Shown piece after piece: positions 9,844 through 21,177 of a stretch of 64,000 nucleotides of DNA. The DNA is taken from assembly GCA_037178625.1 (NCBI GenBank), contig JAWZXG010000032.1, forward strand, positions 94,772 through 158,771. The letters run 5' to 3'. Within the stretch, counting starts at the first letter, position 1. Every line of letters starts with the position of its first letter. The position numbers and the translations under genes were made by a program. Under the pieces are notes generated by a model. That model had not been told where the DNA came from. It saw only the letters and a list, made by a program, of their open reading frames with translations, and did no database searches. The stretch comes from Skeletonema tropicum. Lineage: Eukaryota > Bacillariophyta > Thalassiosirophyceae > Thalassiosirales > Thalassiosiraceae.

Positions 9844-12253
9844 TCATTTAGTCTCATCCACTTTTTCCCTGATTCTGTGTAGTTGAATAGATTCAGTCAT
9901 ACCAGCCTGCAGATTCAAAATAGGTGCCTTTGTCGGAGCTTGAGTCTTCCCAGATTTTGAAACTGTTGGAACTCCTGTTGGTGGAGATGTTGGAGCAACT
10001 GGAGCAGGGGTTGGATTAGGAGTAGGCGGATTTGTTGGAAATGCTGTAGGAGGTAGTGTGGGAAGAACTGGAGCTGGAGTCGGATTTGGAGTTGGCGCGT
10101 TTGTGGGAGCTTGAGTCTTCCCAGATTTTGAAACTGTTGGAACTCCTGTTGGTGGAAATGTTGGAGCAACTGGAGCAGGGGTTGGATTAGGAGTAGGCGG
10201 ATTGGTTGGAAATGCTGTAGGAGGTAGTGTGGGAAGAACTGGAGCTGGAGTCGGATTTGGAGTTGGCGGATTTGTTGGAAATGCTGTAGGAGGTAGTGTG
10301 GCAAGAACTGGAGCAGGGGTTGGATTAGGAGTAGGCGGATTTGTTGGAAATGCTGTAGGAGGTAGTGTGGCAAGAACTGGAGCTGGAGTTGGATTAGGAG
10401 TAGGCGGATTTGTTGGAAATGCTGTAGGAGGTAGTGTGGCAAGAACTGGAGCAGGGGTTGGATTAGGAGTAGGCGGATTTGTTGGAAATGCTGTTGGTTG
10501 AGGTGTGGCAGTGCCGTCCGAAATGGAGATGACTGCAGTACCTGGGCTCGTGGAAATATCAATCGAATCGACTGTGATCGTAACAGTCTTTCCAAGTCCG
10601 CCGAAATCCGAGATGGCATAAGACTGTCCTTGAGAGAGCAATGCTCTCAACCAACTCTGAGAAAAAGACTCTCCATTACCATCTTCGACTTGGACGATGT
10701 TTACTTGGTCGTCACCCTCGTCATTCAACCTGTTGGGTCCAGTAGCACGGTTGAATCCAACGAAGTAGTCAGCACCAGTTCCAGTCTCAAGCCTAACAAT
10801 TACAGGATTGCCGCCTCGAATATCATACTCTCCAATCCCCACCAATGTCAATGTATTAGAGTACCCTGCAGTTCTGGGATCTTCAGTGATTTCCGCATTA
10901 TCGTACCAGTTGAGCTGAAAGTTTTTGGCAGGGTTGAAGCACTGGAAGCCGTCATCACTGTACTGTGGGTTCCCCATAGTGCAGGTATGATCAGCGTATT
11001 CTTTCAAAAGGTCGGCTGAATTCTCGTTCGCGCCTGAATGGGCGAGGCCGAAGTTGTGACCGAGCTGCAATTACGGAAGCGGAAGCGGAAGGTCAGGAGA
11101 TAGAAGTCATTAGTAAACTATCTGCAAATGCCACGAGTTAAAGAAAACAAACAAATGCAACTATTATCATACTACTCACCTCATGCATAAGCACCCCAGG
11201 AACCCCGTAGTAATAACTAACATAGACACTGTTCCAACTGTTGATGTATGCATACCCGGCCCATCCACAATCGGTGCCATAGCAATTCTCCAGAGAATAA
11301 AGGACGTAATCATAAGGTCCAGGCAAGGAATGACCGAGCTTGTTCGTGACTGCAGTTGTGACAGCGTTACGGATATCGTCGTCACTTGATCCATTCAATG
11401 AAACATCGATAGTAACCTCGATGACACCCGGAGCCACCTCCATATCGGAAGTTGCACTATTCTGAATGATGAGTTGTGGCACGACAGTTAGCTGGTTCCA
11501 GGAGCATTCTTCCAATCCGCTCTTGAGATTAACTGGATCGTCCCCCGTTCCAAATACCTCGTTACTAGATGAAGAGATGATAGATGAAGCAGTGAGTCGA
11601 CAACAAAAACAAGAAGGAAAGATTAGTTACAGTTACAAGTCACATGACGCTTATCATGTGCATCAAATGAATTTGAATTACTATTTGTTCAATACTCACC
11701 TCATGGTAGTGGCATCATCAGAGTAAACGAGCCCGTTGGCGTCAGTTACCCTAACAAGAAGCATGTTGAGATTTCCCGTCGTGTCCACGAGACGGCGTTG
11801 CTTCTGGGCCTTGGCCGAGGGCGTCTTTGACACCTTGGAACTCATCTTGACAACGGGATCGATCTTTACCTCTTGGCTCTCAGTAATCTCATCACCTTCA
11901 ATGTCGAGCATGTCTACTCCTGGATCAACTTCACCGGAGTAGATCATTTCCGTCAAATCAGCTCTCTGGTGGGGGGAAAGGCTGAGTGGGGCAGTGATAC
12001 CCGAGATGCCACTGGCATCTTTGGGGTCCATCTCACATTCGAGTTTCATCTCTCGATGAGGCTCGCCCTCTTTGGCGAGAAATTCAATCGCCATGATAGT
12101 GCACGCACTCGAGGCGAGTAGCTGGCGGCGCAGCCCCTTGGCCTTGACTTCGAGACCTTGCTTGGCTTCGAGACTGTGAGGAGCGGTGGAGGCAAGGAGC
12201 GCCCAAAAGGCGGCGGAAGCAGAGTACGAGAGACGCATGTTGATGAGTAACAA
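9844..12253 (-). CDS. Gametolysin-like zinc metalloprotease (peptidase M11) with PT-rich tail
   Basis: Predicted secreted or wall-associated protease. Exons on the minus strand are 12253-11700, 11564-11180 and 11064-9844. The introns are 135 and 115 nt with GTGAGT donors, and they join in frame to 719 residues. A hydrophobic N-terminus (from the second Met: RLSYSASAAFWALLAST) fits a signal peptide. The zinc site HELGHNFGLAH is formed only after splicing, because intron 2 falls between HE and LGH. A likely Met-turn, CTMGNP, follows about 30 residues later. After the catalytic domain come about seven PTPNPTPAPV repeats (roughly 23-residue period) separated by SKSGKTQAPT spacers, then a short tail. 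In green algae, M11 gametolysins degrade cell-wall glycoproteins. Here the substrate is unknown. A tail-only copy lies at 5658-6140. Confidence 0.88.
9925..10510 (-). repeat. PT-rich coding minisatellite, ~69-bp period
   Basis: Tandem units encode PTAFPTNPPTPNPTPAPV followed by LATLP, LPTLP or APTFP variants. Unit differences are concentrated in the last five residues. Two units are interrupted by SKSGKTQAPT spacers. It is likely to vary in copy number between alleles. Confidence 0.85.
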
Positions 12254-12949
12254 TATTATCAGGGGGAGGGAGTAAGGGTAGCAGTCAGTAACAATGGGGG
12301 TGTTTTGCTTCAGTTGTTGATGATGATTAACTATTTATGATGCTGCACTAGCACTAGTTGTGGCAAAATCAAAGTGATTGATCGTGATCGTGCGCAAAGA
12401 AGGCTAGAGTTCTGTGCACTTTCCACAGAGATAGAGAAGAAGGGCTACACTATTACTATTTCTACATATTGCTCTACCACTACTTGGCTACTGCACTGGT
12501 CATCTTTCCCTGCATATTTTCACGATCACGATCATCATCTTTCCCTGCATATTTTCACGATCATGAGCCGACGTCCACGAGCACGAGGTTGCTGTATGGT
12601 ATGTTATGTTGTGCACAATTTTTTCCGCGACTGACAGGTTGTTTCTGGCTGGGGTGGGGTCATCGCTTCGGGTCATCGGATCAGTCATCGATCGTGCGTT
12701 GAACTTAGTTTTGGAGATGTGTCATTTCAGAATGACTCTGTGACCCGATCGAGGCAGCCAAAGGCCGGAGGGGGGGCTAAGCCTGCTTCTCTGCCATACA
12801 CGACTAACTTTCCGAAGTATTATACCTATGATGTTGTACATACATAGAGATAACCTACTTGCTCAGAAACCACACGCAACACGCACCTCATCTTGTGGCT
12901 GGGGTTTGCTGGATGTCGCGATTGCTGTCCAGCTCTAGCTTCAGCCTTC
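12254..12949. other. 5' region of protease gene, no gene seen
   Basis: No coding frame of substance. A local direct duplication (CATCTTTCCCTGCATATTTT, followed by CACGATCA) occurs twice, at about 12499 and 12537. The protease promoter must lie here, but no specific element could be identified. Confidence 0.5.
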
Positions 12950-15250
12950 AGGCCTTCAGACTTCAGACCAGCTTCTCCTTTCTCTCGGTCTCGTTTCCTT
13001 GGCCCGCCTATCTCGACAAAATAAGTTGGAGTGCAACTCTATCTAATTCGTTGAGTCCTCCCCTTCTCAAAGAAGTAACCTACACCTACACCTACATGCG
13101 TGTCAGCCAACTACAATAACTAAAATTAACATACCTACTTCTTCTTCCGAAAAAAGTTGCTCCCTCCACCTCTACCTCCACCTTCAGCGAGTTGATGCAT
13201 ACAAGCCTCGAGGCAATCCTACAAATAATATTCTTCCATGTTTCAGGTTTCCCCCGATGAAAACAAAGCACGATATCAGCTTGGGAAAGGCAAAGGCAAA
13301 AGAATCCTCAACATCCACTCTCTTGATTCGCGTGTCTTGGAATTCTGTGACTCCAATTCCCTGATGCAAGGTGAGACGATCTTTGCTGACGATTTATGAA
13401 ACTATGTACTCTTACTCATATCTCACTCGACTTACCGCTTATACTCATACATAAGGGAGGGACACATACTTTTATGGAACATGAGAATAACGCGTCTATC
13501 TCAACTGTGTGAATCATTCTAGGAGTACTATGAGGTGGACACCAAAGGAAATGACGATAAATACAAAATACAGTTCATCCTCCAAATTCAAGGCCAAGTC
13601 ATACACGAACCTGCAGCTCTTTGATGTACTTTCGCATATGATCAGCACTCTTCGAAGGCAACATCTGTGCCACTTGGAGACTTGGACTTGAGTGCAAGTA
13701 TCATTGAAAGCGGATTCGTCCAAAACCTTCAATCATCTCTGTTGGCTGTCGAGGATGTCACTTGGCGTCCACCATACAGAGATGTCAAAATCCGACAAGT
13801 AATAGTAAAAGTTCTGAAAAAGCGTACACACAAACGCGTAGGCGTAGAAGGGTCTATCAATGGAGATGAATGGCGATGTTGTCGAGGTATTTGTTTGCAT
13901 TGAGCCGGTGAATTTTGTGCTCGACCACATATAGTACACTAAGACTGATCCACAAGAAATGCTTCAGCAACAGGTCAAGGCCAAAGCTAAGCTAGTTCCA
14001 CTTGTCTCAATCATGACAAATGACCCCATTGACTTAAATGATATCATGACTTTATTTGAGGAAGATTCTTTCGTTCAACAGCGATAAAGTTGACATACGA
14101 ATAAGGACTCTAGCTTACGTCTCTCTCCTATCTACAAAAAGATTGCTTCCTCGGTTGCGTCATCACCACAACATTGTTTCTCAACAAGGGACGGCTCCCA
14201 CAATGTATTTCGCAACTCACATACTTGTATTGCCATTATTCTCTGTTGCTTAAGTTTACACCACCACAGCTGGTGAATTGCTGCCAAACTACTTTCACTT
14301 TTGCCTCAGAGAGTAAATTGACTACGGTATTGTATGCCAAGGTGTAGAAAAGCCGATCAATAAAGGAGGTGTTCCCGCTGACATTAACTATCATTTGGTC
14401 CACCTCCTGCATTGCTCATCATCAACCAAATCAATTGTTGTATCTTTTTCACAACATTGTTTGCTAGACTTTTTGTAGGAATGACTTGTCCATAGCACGA
14501 CATTTCTGTCCTGAACAGGAGCATGAATGGCTTCGACAGGCTGTAGCAGCTGTCATCTTTGCCGCTAGAGCAATTTCATTTGCGAATACTTCGACATTCT
14601 GGAGCAAGTTATCGATAATATCGACCTTGCCTTCGCCCTCCTTCTTTTTCTTCAACAAGCAAATATGCACATAAATACTAGATCTGCTTCTGCTTGCGAG
14701 GTATGATGCAGAATTGAGATTACCTAAACTGCCACTCTTTCATCGTAATCATTTGCCACGGATGTATCAGCTAGAGATATTATAGTAACAAGTAACAGCC
14801 TCCGTTGATGCTACTGCGTTATCGAATAGTTCTTTTATAATTTCATTGCGTAATCTAATGTGGCACTATTGCGATCACGGTCCTTGCCGTGTCCATGTCC
14901 TTGATCATTGTTTCAGTGTTGATAAGATTCGTGATGCGCTAGATAGAATACTTCAGTATGAGACTTGATTCCACGAAGTGATGATGATCAGTCCGCCTCT
15001 TCGCTAGCATGGTCAATCAATGTGCGTGGCGACGGCTTGAGCCAACATGCCGATGATGAGGAACGTTTTGTCGATTATGATCATGATTTGCCGTAGAGCA
15101 CATTTGTTCTTGCTGTGGATATCTGGGAACGAATCAAACACACAAATGACGATAGACGAAGGATACTCACGCAATGCTGATTTTTCAGACTGACTACTTA
15201 CCTTACATGTTGCAAACATTAATGACAACGAGATGAATGATACCACGATG
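12950..15250 (+). mobile_element. Decayed retroelement, copy 2
   Basis: The left part (12960-13240) matches 7440-7700, including GTTGGAGTGCAACTC and GTCAGCCAACTACAATAACT. Broken frames follow: one across 13667-13903 (residues such as QSSLLAVEDVTWRPPYRDVK), another around 13860-14085 ending in KAKLVPLVSIMTNDPIDLND and MTLFEED. The latter resembles KLIAVIILRIMDPSEFSTL and MTLFWKLD of the intact 1000-aa ORF at 41016-44030. Stops and frame changes are frequent. It sits on the other side of the M11 gene from copy 1, so the two may reflect a local duplication or two insertions. Confidence 0.45.
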
Positions 15251-15829
15251 AAGCGGGCCTTGCTTCTTGCTCTTTTGTGTGGGGCTTCAGGTTACATAGA
15301 TTAGAGGTAGATGACAATCAAAAGCATTTTTTGATTCTTTTATGTCTTTCGGAGTACCAGACGGACGAAAACAGACTCCTCCAACTAAATCTGCCCGGCG
15401 AAAGTCTCTGACGTCCCGGCCGTATCGTAGTCATTCTACGAAGGAATAGTAGGAAGCCGGGCAGCTCTGATTTTTCAGCTGAAGCTGGAGAAGCTTTCAT
15501 CCAAAAATTTGCAAGTAGAGTGGTTTTAGTTGGTCCGGAACGCTGCACGCTGTCTTGTCGTTTGGTGACGTCATGAGTGCCGGGTCATTGGTTCGGCTTT
15601 TTTGCGTTCCGGTGGTTTTAGTCGGGCCGGTGTTCAGGACGCGCTGAACGATAGCGAAGAGGAGGCGATGCAATACAAAGGCGTCAAAAAGGTGAAGTAG
15701 CAAGTAGGTAGGTACATCATTCACCTCATTCTTCATGACATGACAGAGTATTATCTACTACTAAAATAATATAAAGTTTGCTTTCTCTAGACGATGTTGG
15801 CAAGTATTACTATTGTAGGGATTCAGACA

Positions 15830-15862
15830 ATCATATAACAGAAATTTTAAAGTACGTCTTAT
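15830..15862 (-). mobile_element. 33-bp LINE 3'-tail insertion with 19-bp target duplication
   Basis: ATAACAGAAATTTTAAAGTA plus CGTCT (15835-15859) equals the 3' terminus of the LINE-like element at 57751. It is flanked by the direct repeat TATTGTAGGGATTCAGACA at 15811-15829 and 15863-15881. Only the last ~25 bases of the element were inserted. This is an extreme 5' truncation, as expected from target-primed reverse transcription. Confidence 0.85.
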
Positions 15863-16065
15863 TATTGTAGGGATTCAGACAGTGCACGACATGATGATGT
15901 CTTGTGCGTCGTGTGGTGTAGAGAAGCTGACCACAAGCACAAATTGAAGATATGTACCGCTTGTAATTTCGTACCATGTTGCTGTGTTGAGAATGTCAGA
16001 AGGAACATTGGCAGCATCACAAGCGAGAGTGCAAGGTAAGGGCCGCTGAACTACGTGACAAGGTT

Positions 16066-16512
16066 TCATTCAAGCAGCTGAAAGCAGTTACGTTGGTGAT
16101 TGCCCCATTTGTTCTTTACCGCTACCACTTGATAGAAATAAATCGAAAGTGATGTCATGCTGCAGCAAAAGAATCTCGTGGTGGCTTGCTTTGCCTTTGC
16201 CAATAGAAGCGGGAGATCTCTGAAGCAGAGTTGTCCATTCTGCCGGGAACGGTTGCCAAAGATGAAGACGAAGCCAATCTGATTACAATAAGGAGGGTAG
16301 AAACGAATGTTCCGGTTGCAACGCATGAAATGGGCATAAAGTACTTTATTGTGGAGATTAAAAATGGGCTTGCATTCTACAATTTCAAATGCAGCCGGCC
16401 GGCGGCGGTTGTTGCTGTTGCCGCTGACGGCGGTACCCGCCGACGCAGCAGAGGGGACACCGACACCACCATGGCGGCCGTTGTTGCCGTCGATAGAGGG
16501 TTGTGAAGACAT
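16066..16512 (-). CDS. Unrecognised 148-residue frame inside the TIR element
   Basis: It starts MSSQPSIDGNNGRHGGVGVP, followed by a low-complexity N-terminus and a Cys/Phe-rich body. No known domain was recognised. A GTAGAATGC site after residue ~43 could be a donor, so it may be the first exon of a captured gene. Weak evidence; it may not be coding. Confidence 0.25.
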   Translation of the reverse strand: MSSQPSIDGNNGRHGGVGVPSAASAGTAVSGNSNNRRRPAAFEIVECKPIFNLHNKVLYAHFMRCNRNIRFYPPYCNQIGFVFIFGNRSRQNGQLCFRDLPLLLAKAKQATTRFFCCSMTSLSIYFYQVVAVKNKWGNHQRNCFQLLE

Positions 16513-16780
16513 GATGTTATGTATTTACTATGATGTGTTGTGTTGGCTGTAGGTTTCATTCGTCATTCGATGGAGAACGATGAAATCCATTTGTACCAAT
16601 TCCTACGTGAAATGTCGGGAACGCTGTTGGTACGCAAAAGAGGTTGTTTGCGAACCAACAGCGTTAGTTCCCAACTCGTTCGGAACGCTGTTGGTACGCA
16701 CGCTACTTTGTCACACCTGACGTCACCACTCGCGCGTAATGCGCACAAAAACAGCGTTCCGGACCAACTAAAACCACTCT

Positions 16781-17203
16781 CTAGTAGTTTGATCTAGAGT
16801 TTGATGCATCATTGTTTCTTGCTGTTGTAGATTTCACCGTTGTTGCTGGCTTTCAAGCGTTGTTCATCATACTTACACTAACTAAGCGAGGTGAGGTTTG
16901 CCAACACAGTGGTAAGTGAAGCTCCACAATCATCGGTTGGACGGGCGACTGAGATCTCGAACAACTGTGCAGCGCGATCTTTCAATTTGGTTGGTCGAAT
17001 GCTTAATTGTCTCAGCGTTGGATTTGCAAACACTTCTTTCATTCTTTCTTCTTTGTAGCTTTGCTAATGTTTCTAACGATGATCTCGTTCACTGCTTTGA
17101 TGAATGCAAAATGAATGAATAATAAATTTGAAACAATTGAAATTGCATTATTATTATTTTCTGCACTCATGATGTGAACAGTGAACAGAAAGATTCATGA
17201 ACC
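16781..17203. other. 5' region of the methionine-salvage gene
   Basis: No gene seen. AT-rich sequence directly before the ATG at 17204 probably holds the promoter and 5' UTR. No TATA box or Inr could be singled out. Confidence 0.4.
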
Positions 17204-19264
17204 ATGTCGTCATCCAAAAAGCGCGTAAGCATCTCGGCCCCAGCCAACGCACCCACCCGCAGTAACAAGGCTCCTCCCCGCCGATCCATGGGGCCTCGTC
17301 AAGATTCGCTGCCTCACTTCACACCTGACAATTATTCCTCTGATGAAGATGACAAATTCTTTCATGAAGATGAAAAAGATGCACGCTTGGTCGCAACTAC
17401 TACAACAACAACAACGAAGAACGGAGATGCTACGAAGGACTCAACACCCGGCTCGGGATGGACCAACGGCCAAGTCCCACCCCAATTCACACCCGCCATG
17501 ACACTCCATCCCTACACCCGCTCCGGTCGTCTCATGCTCTACAGCCATCATCGTCGATGGATCAACTTTCAATCCTCCTGGAGTCGTATTGGCAAAGAAT
17601 CCACCGAATTAGACGCCGTACACAAAGAATCTAGTAGTGGTGCATCCATCATGACAGGATGTCTCATTGAAGAAGCCAAAACTGTCAAAGCACTCGTCTC
17701 CCAGCTGTGTGAATGCTTCTATAAGGCTGGATGGGCCACCGGAACAGGTGGGGGAGTGTCCATCCGTGTTGGTGGACCTGCCGAAAATCGACCCTACCGT
17801 GTCTTTGTTGCACCGAGTGGTGTCCAAAAGGAAGACATGGTGGGGGATGATGTCTTTGAGTTGGATATGGACGGGCAGGTCGTAGCTCCTCCCAAAACTC
17901 CCATGCTCCGTCAATCGGCCTGTACCCCATTATGGTATGTGGTGTACAACCGTGTCCCCTCGGCCATGTGTGTGATTCATACTCACAGTATGAATGCCCA
18001 ATTGGCGACATTGCTCGATCCAACAGAAAAATCCGAGGCATTGCGTATCACCCACTTGGAAATGCTCAAGGGTGTTGGGAATCATGCGTACGATTCGGTA
18101 TTGGAGGTGCCCATTATTGACAATCGTCCCTCCGAGGACTTATTAGCCGATCAATTGGATGCAGCTATATTGAAATATCCAAATTGTAATGCAGTGTTGG
18201 TACGACGACATGGGATATATGCGTGGGGTGATTCATGGGAGCAGGCCAAGGCGCAGTGTGAGAGTTTTGATTATTTGTTTGAAACGGCGGTCAAGATGAA
18301 GCAGATGGGGTTGGATTGTGGGGTTGTTCCTGTGAGTGGGACGTATCGTGATATTGAAAAGAAGAAGGTGGCGGTGGAGGAGGAGAAGAAGGTGGAGGAT
18401 GTTGAGATGAATTCTCCACCCGCAAAGCGACAAAAGGTGGAAGGTGGTGGTGTGGCACCAGCATTCAATGGAAGTTCAGCGACAAATAATGATGCTGATT
18501 TGAAATGTTCGGACAAGACGGATGTTCCAATTGTACCCCGTGATTCCAAAGTGTTATTATTAGACATTGAGGGCACGACTACGTCCATCTCCTTTGTCAA
18601 GGATGTCTTGTTCCCATTTGTTCTCAAGAATCTGGAAGCCTATGTGGACAAAATGACGGATGAGGATAAGAAGACAACCTTGGCAGAATTGATTGCTGAT
18701 TTGGATGCTCTAGATGCGGATCACGTTGTCAAAAAGATGAATCCACAACACACAATCGTCGATATTGTCAAGGCATTAATGGGATCCGATGTCAAGGCCA
18801 CTGGACTCAAATCGCTTCAAGGGAAAATGTGGAAGTCGGGCTATGCCTCCGGTGAGCTCGTGGGACATATTTATTCGGACTTTCTCCCCATGTTGGATTG
18901 GTGTAAGGCCAATGATGTCAAGGTGTGCATATATAGCTCGGGAAGTATTGGAGCACAAAAGTTGTTGTTTAAGCATACTGAAAAGGGAGATATTACGGAA
19001 TACTTTGGTGGTCGTCACTTTGATACCACGTCGGGTTCGAAGAAAGAGGCGGCAAGCTATCAGACTATTGCGTCGGCTCTTGGGGTCAAACCCGAAGAGA
19101 TTATTTTTGTGAGTGATTTGGAGGCGGAGATTTATGCAGCTCGTGATGCAGGGGTGAGGGCGGTTGTCTCGGTCAGGCCAGGTAACGCACCGCTATCGTT
19201 AGAAACGAAGGAGGAGTTTCCGATTGTGAGGTCTTTGTTGCAGCTTTGTGGTAATTCCAACTGA
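17204..19264 (+). CDS. DEP1: Methylthioribulose-1-phosphate dehydratase / enolase-phosphatase fusion
   Basis: Methionine salvage: the N-terminal domain dehydrates 5-methylthioribulose-1-phosphate, and the C-terminal domain (HAD superfamily) enolises and dephosphorylates the diketo product. It is intronless, 686 residues. After a ~140-residue low-complexity leader with a poly-Thr run comes the class II aldolase-like MtnB domain (about 150-365). Zinc ligands are seen in IHTHSMNAQ (His258, His260) and RRHGIYAWG (His ~336), and the likely catalytic Glu is in THLEML. A charged linker (about 385-440) precedes the HAD domain, with motif I DIEGTTTSIS at ~452, motif II around YSSGS and motif III/IV around FVSDLEAEI. 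The same fusion order is known in plants as DEP1. The pathway's third step (dioxygenase) is not in this window. The convergent neighbour ends 14 bases away. Confidence 0.93.
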   Translation: MSSSKKRVSISAPANAPTRSNKAPPRRSMGPRQDSLPHFTPDNYSSDEDDKFFHEDEKDARLVATTTTTTTKNGDATKDSTPGSGWTNGQVPPQFTPAMTLHPYTRSGRLMLYSHHRRWINFQSSWSRIGKESTELDAVHKESSSGASIMTGCLIEEAKTVKALVSQLCECFYKAGWATGTGGGVSIRVGGPAENRPYRVFVAPSGVQKEDMVGDDVFELDMDGQVVAPPKTPMLRQSACTPLWYVVYNRVPSAMCVIHTHSMNAQLATLLDPTEKSEALRITHLEMLKGVGNHAYDSVLEVPIIDNRPSEDLLADQLDAAILKYPNCNAVLVRRHGIYAWGDSWEQAKAQCESFDYLFETAVKMKQMGLDCGVVPVSGTYRDIEKKKVAVEEEKKVEDVEMNSPPAKRQKVEGGGVAPAFNGSSATNNDADLKCSDKTDVPIVPRDSKVLLLDIEGTTTSISFVKDVLFPFVLKNLEAYVDKMTDEDKKTTLAELIADLDALDADHVVKKMNPQHTIVDIVKALMGSDVKATGLKSLQGKMWKSGYASGELVGHIYSDFLPMLDWCKANDVKVCIYSSGSIGAQKLLFKHTEKGDITEYFGGRHFDTTSGSKKEAASYQTIASALGVKPEEIIFVSDLEAEIYAARDAGVRAVVSVRPGNAPLSLETKEEFPIVRSLLQLCGNSN

Positions 19265-19278
19265 GCTGTTGATTCTTT

Positions 19279-21177
19279 CTAGAGGAGTTTAGATTGATAA
19301 AAATATGATAGGCTATGACTTAAGCTAGAGAAGTGTCCCAGTGCCTTAACAGGTTCTTGTAAGTCACCGACTTCTTCTATCCCACACTCATACACTTCGC
19401 AGATAGTTAATGCAACTTTTCCCAAGTAGTCGGTGTTTCTTCCAAGTCGCTGCAATCCAGCATATGAGTCAAACTCCTTATGTTCCTTCATGAATTCCTT
19501 CGTCAGCACAACAAGTTCATCAAGAAGAGTTTCGTGCTTCGACAAATTCTTATTTGAATCTCCATCACACATGATGCTCCCGAGACTCACCGTACAGTGA
19601 CGAGCCATTTCTTGACATACATCGCGGATGACACTTTCACTCACAGTCAACTTGTTGGAGCGACTTGCTTCTTCTCTCTCCAATTCCAAGCTCTCGCGGT
19701 AGCCAACACGCAATTCGCTCCAAATCTTGTCAAAACCGGGCTGCTGGGCGAAAAAGTCGGCTATAGCCTGTGAAACAGCAGGATCTGTTCCAGCATCACC
19801 AATTTTAGTTTGAGAATTGAAATGGCTAAACTCTCCAGTAAACATCTTCATGAACTTCTTCAGGAGAGCTGCTGTAGCAGCATCCTTTTGACGAATTGAC
19901 ACTTTCTTTTCGGATCGTAAATCAACAGTATCAGCATGATTTTGAACCACTTGTTCCGTGATCATGAGCAACGTCTCATCGTCAACATTTGTTTTGTTCT
20001 TCTCGCAACACAGCAGTTTGTGAATCTTCCAATCTTTTACTTGGCAGTCCTTACCGCAATACGGTTGTTTGTGGCACTTACTGCACAAATTGAAGTCCCC
20101 ACTCATCTGCTCTTTGTTCTTACAATTCCAATAACCGCATTCCCTCGGCTTTAATTGAGGACCGTCCTTAATGGCATCATTACTCATGAATGTCAGGACC
20201 CTATAAATGTCATCATCATCGATGCTATCATAATTAGAATGACCGAAGAAACATTCCAACATACCATCCATATCAGGAGAGTTCTCAACATCATATCTCC
20301 CGGCCGCCTTTTCCTTCTTTTCATACCTCACCACATCATGAAATGCCGTCATTGTCATCGCCTTATCCCCAATTTGAGCACCAAGATTGAGTCGGATGAG
20401 ATTTGCCTTAAACGTAAGCCCCTCACAACAATCCACCTGTGCCTTGATACCACACCCCTCCGTCATTTGTTGATACCGTTTCAACACCGCCATATAAGTC
20501 TTCATCACCTCCGCACACTCCTCCAAATCCCCCCGTTGACGAAGAATCGTACAAAGAGTACCCAATATCCCCGTGGTAAATTCTGCAGGGGTGGGGTCCA
20601 AAGTGTCCACATGGAACAATTTATCAAACCATATATCATGATATTTGAGAATATCCTCGTACAAATCTCGATAATACCGTTCAAAGTCCAATCCAGAATT
20701 ATAACTCATTCTAGCAAGACAGCTGAAGCGTAAATGTGCCTGTTGTAACACCATACGACGGTCTGCGATGTGTTTTGCTTCATTCATGGCCGATTGAAGA
20801 TCCACTCCGTCGCCGGGTGAAAAGTTCACAGTTTGTGATGAGGCAAATAAAATTCGATCGGTATCAATGTCGCCACTTTCTAACATGCGAGCGAGAGCAT
20901 CCCTGTCCACTTCATTCGAATTATTGGACGATGATGTACCACCAGGTATTCCTACAGCAATACCACCACTCCCTACAGCCTCAGCAGCCGTAGTATTGCA
21001 TCGTGCCAACTCAGCAGCTCGCTCCCTACACGCCTTTTTATGCTCCTTCCTATGTTTTCGTTGACATTCCACACCACAGTATTTGACTAGATGGCAGGCA
21101 GTGCAGAATTTTTATTTGACGCCAAAGAGTTCAGTTTTGCCGCAGGAGGCACACATTAATTGGGACATTGCGCTCAT
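19279..21177 (-). CDS. Two-MYND-finger protein with in-frame TAA in finger 1
   Basis: From the ATG at 21177 the frame encodes a MYND finger: CASCGKTELFGVK, then TAA at 21112-21114, then KFCTACHLVKYCGVECQ and the closing His and Cys residues. It then runs open to 19279. Without the stop the protein would have about 632 residues. If translation starts at the Met at 21072 it has 597 and lacks most of finger 1. A second complete MYND finger lies near residue 320 of that product (CGYWNCKNKEQMSGDFNLC... YCGKDCQ). The region between looks helical, as in TPR-like repeats. MYND fingers bind proline-rich partner peptides, and diatoms have many such proteins of unknown role. The stop could be a recent nonsense mutation, a sequencing error or readthrough. 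No intron removes it. Confidence 0.8.

Larger units (their letters stand above)
15517..16780. mobile_element. TIR-bounded element with perfect 29-bp ends
   Basis: Bases 15517-15545 (AGAGTGGTTTTAGTTGG...) and 16752-16780 are perfect inverted repeats of 29 bases, bounding 1264 bp. The right side also has a hairpin: AACGCTGTTGGTACGCA near 16620, its inverse (one mismatch) near 16660, and a third direct copy near 16682. No matching target duplication was recognised, and no transposase is present. It carries the 148-codon minus frame at 16066-16512 and a LINE-tail micro-insertion. It is likely a non-autonomous DNA element with captured sequence. Confidence 0.6.

Noticed and set aside
10202..10501. 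Plus-strand Gly/Val-rich 99-codon frame
   Set aside because: Antisense shadow of the PT-rich repeat in the protease gene; its composition follows from the repeat.
18271..18627. Minus-strand 118-codon frame
   Set aside because: Shadow of the methionine-salvage fusion gene.
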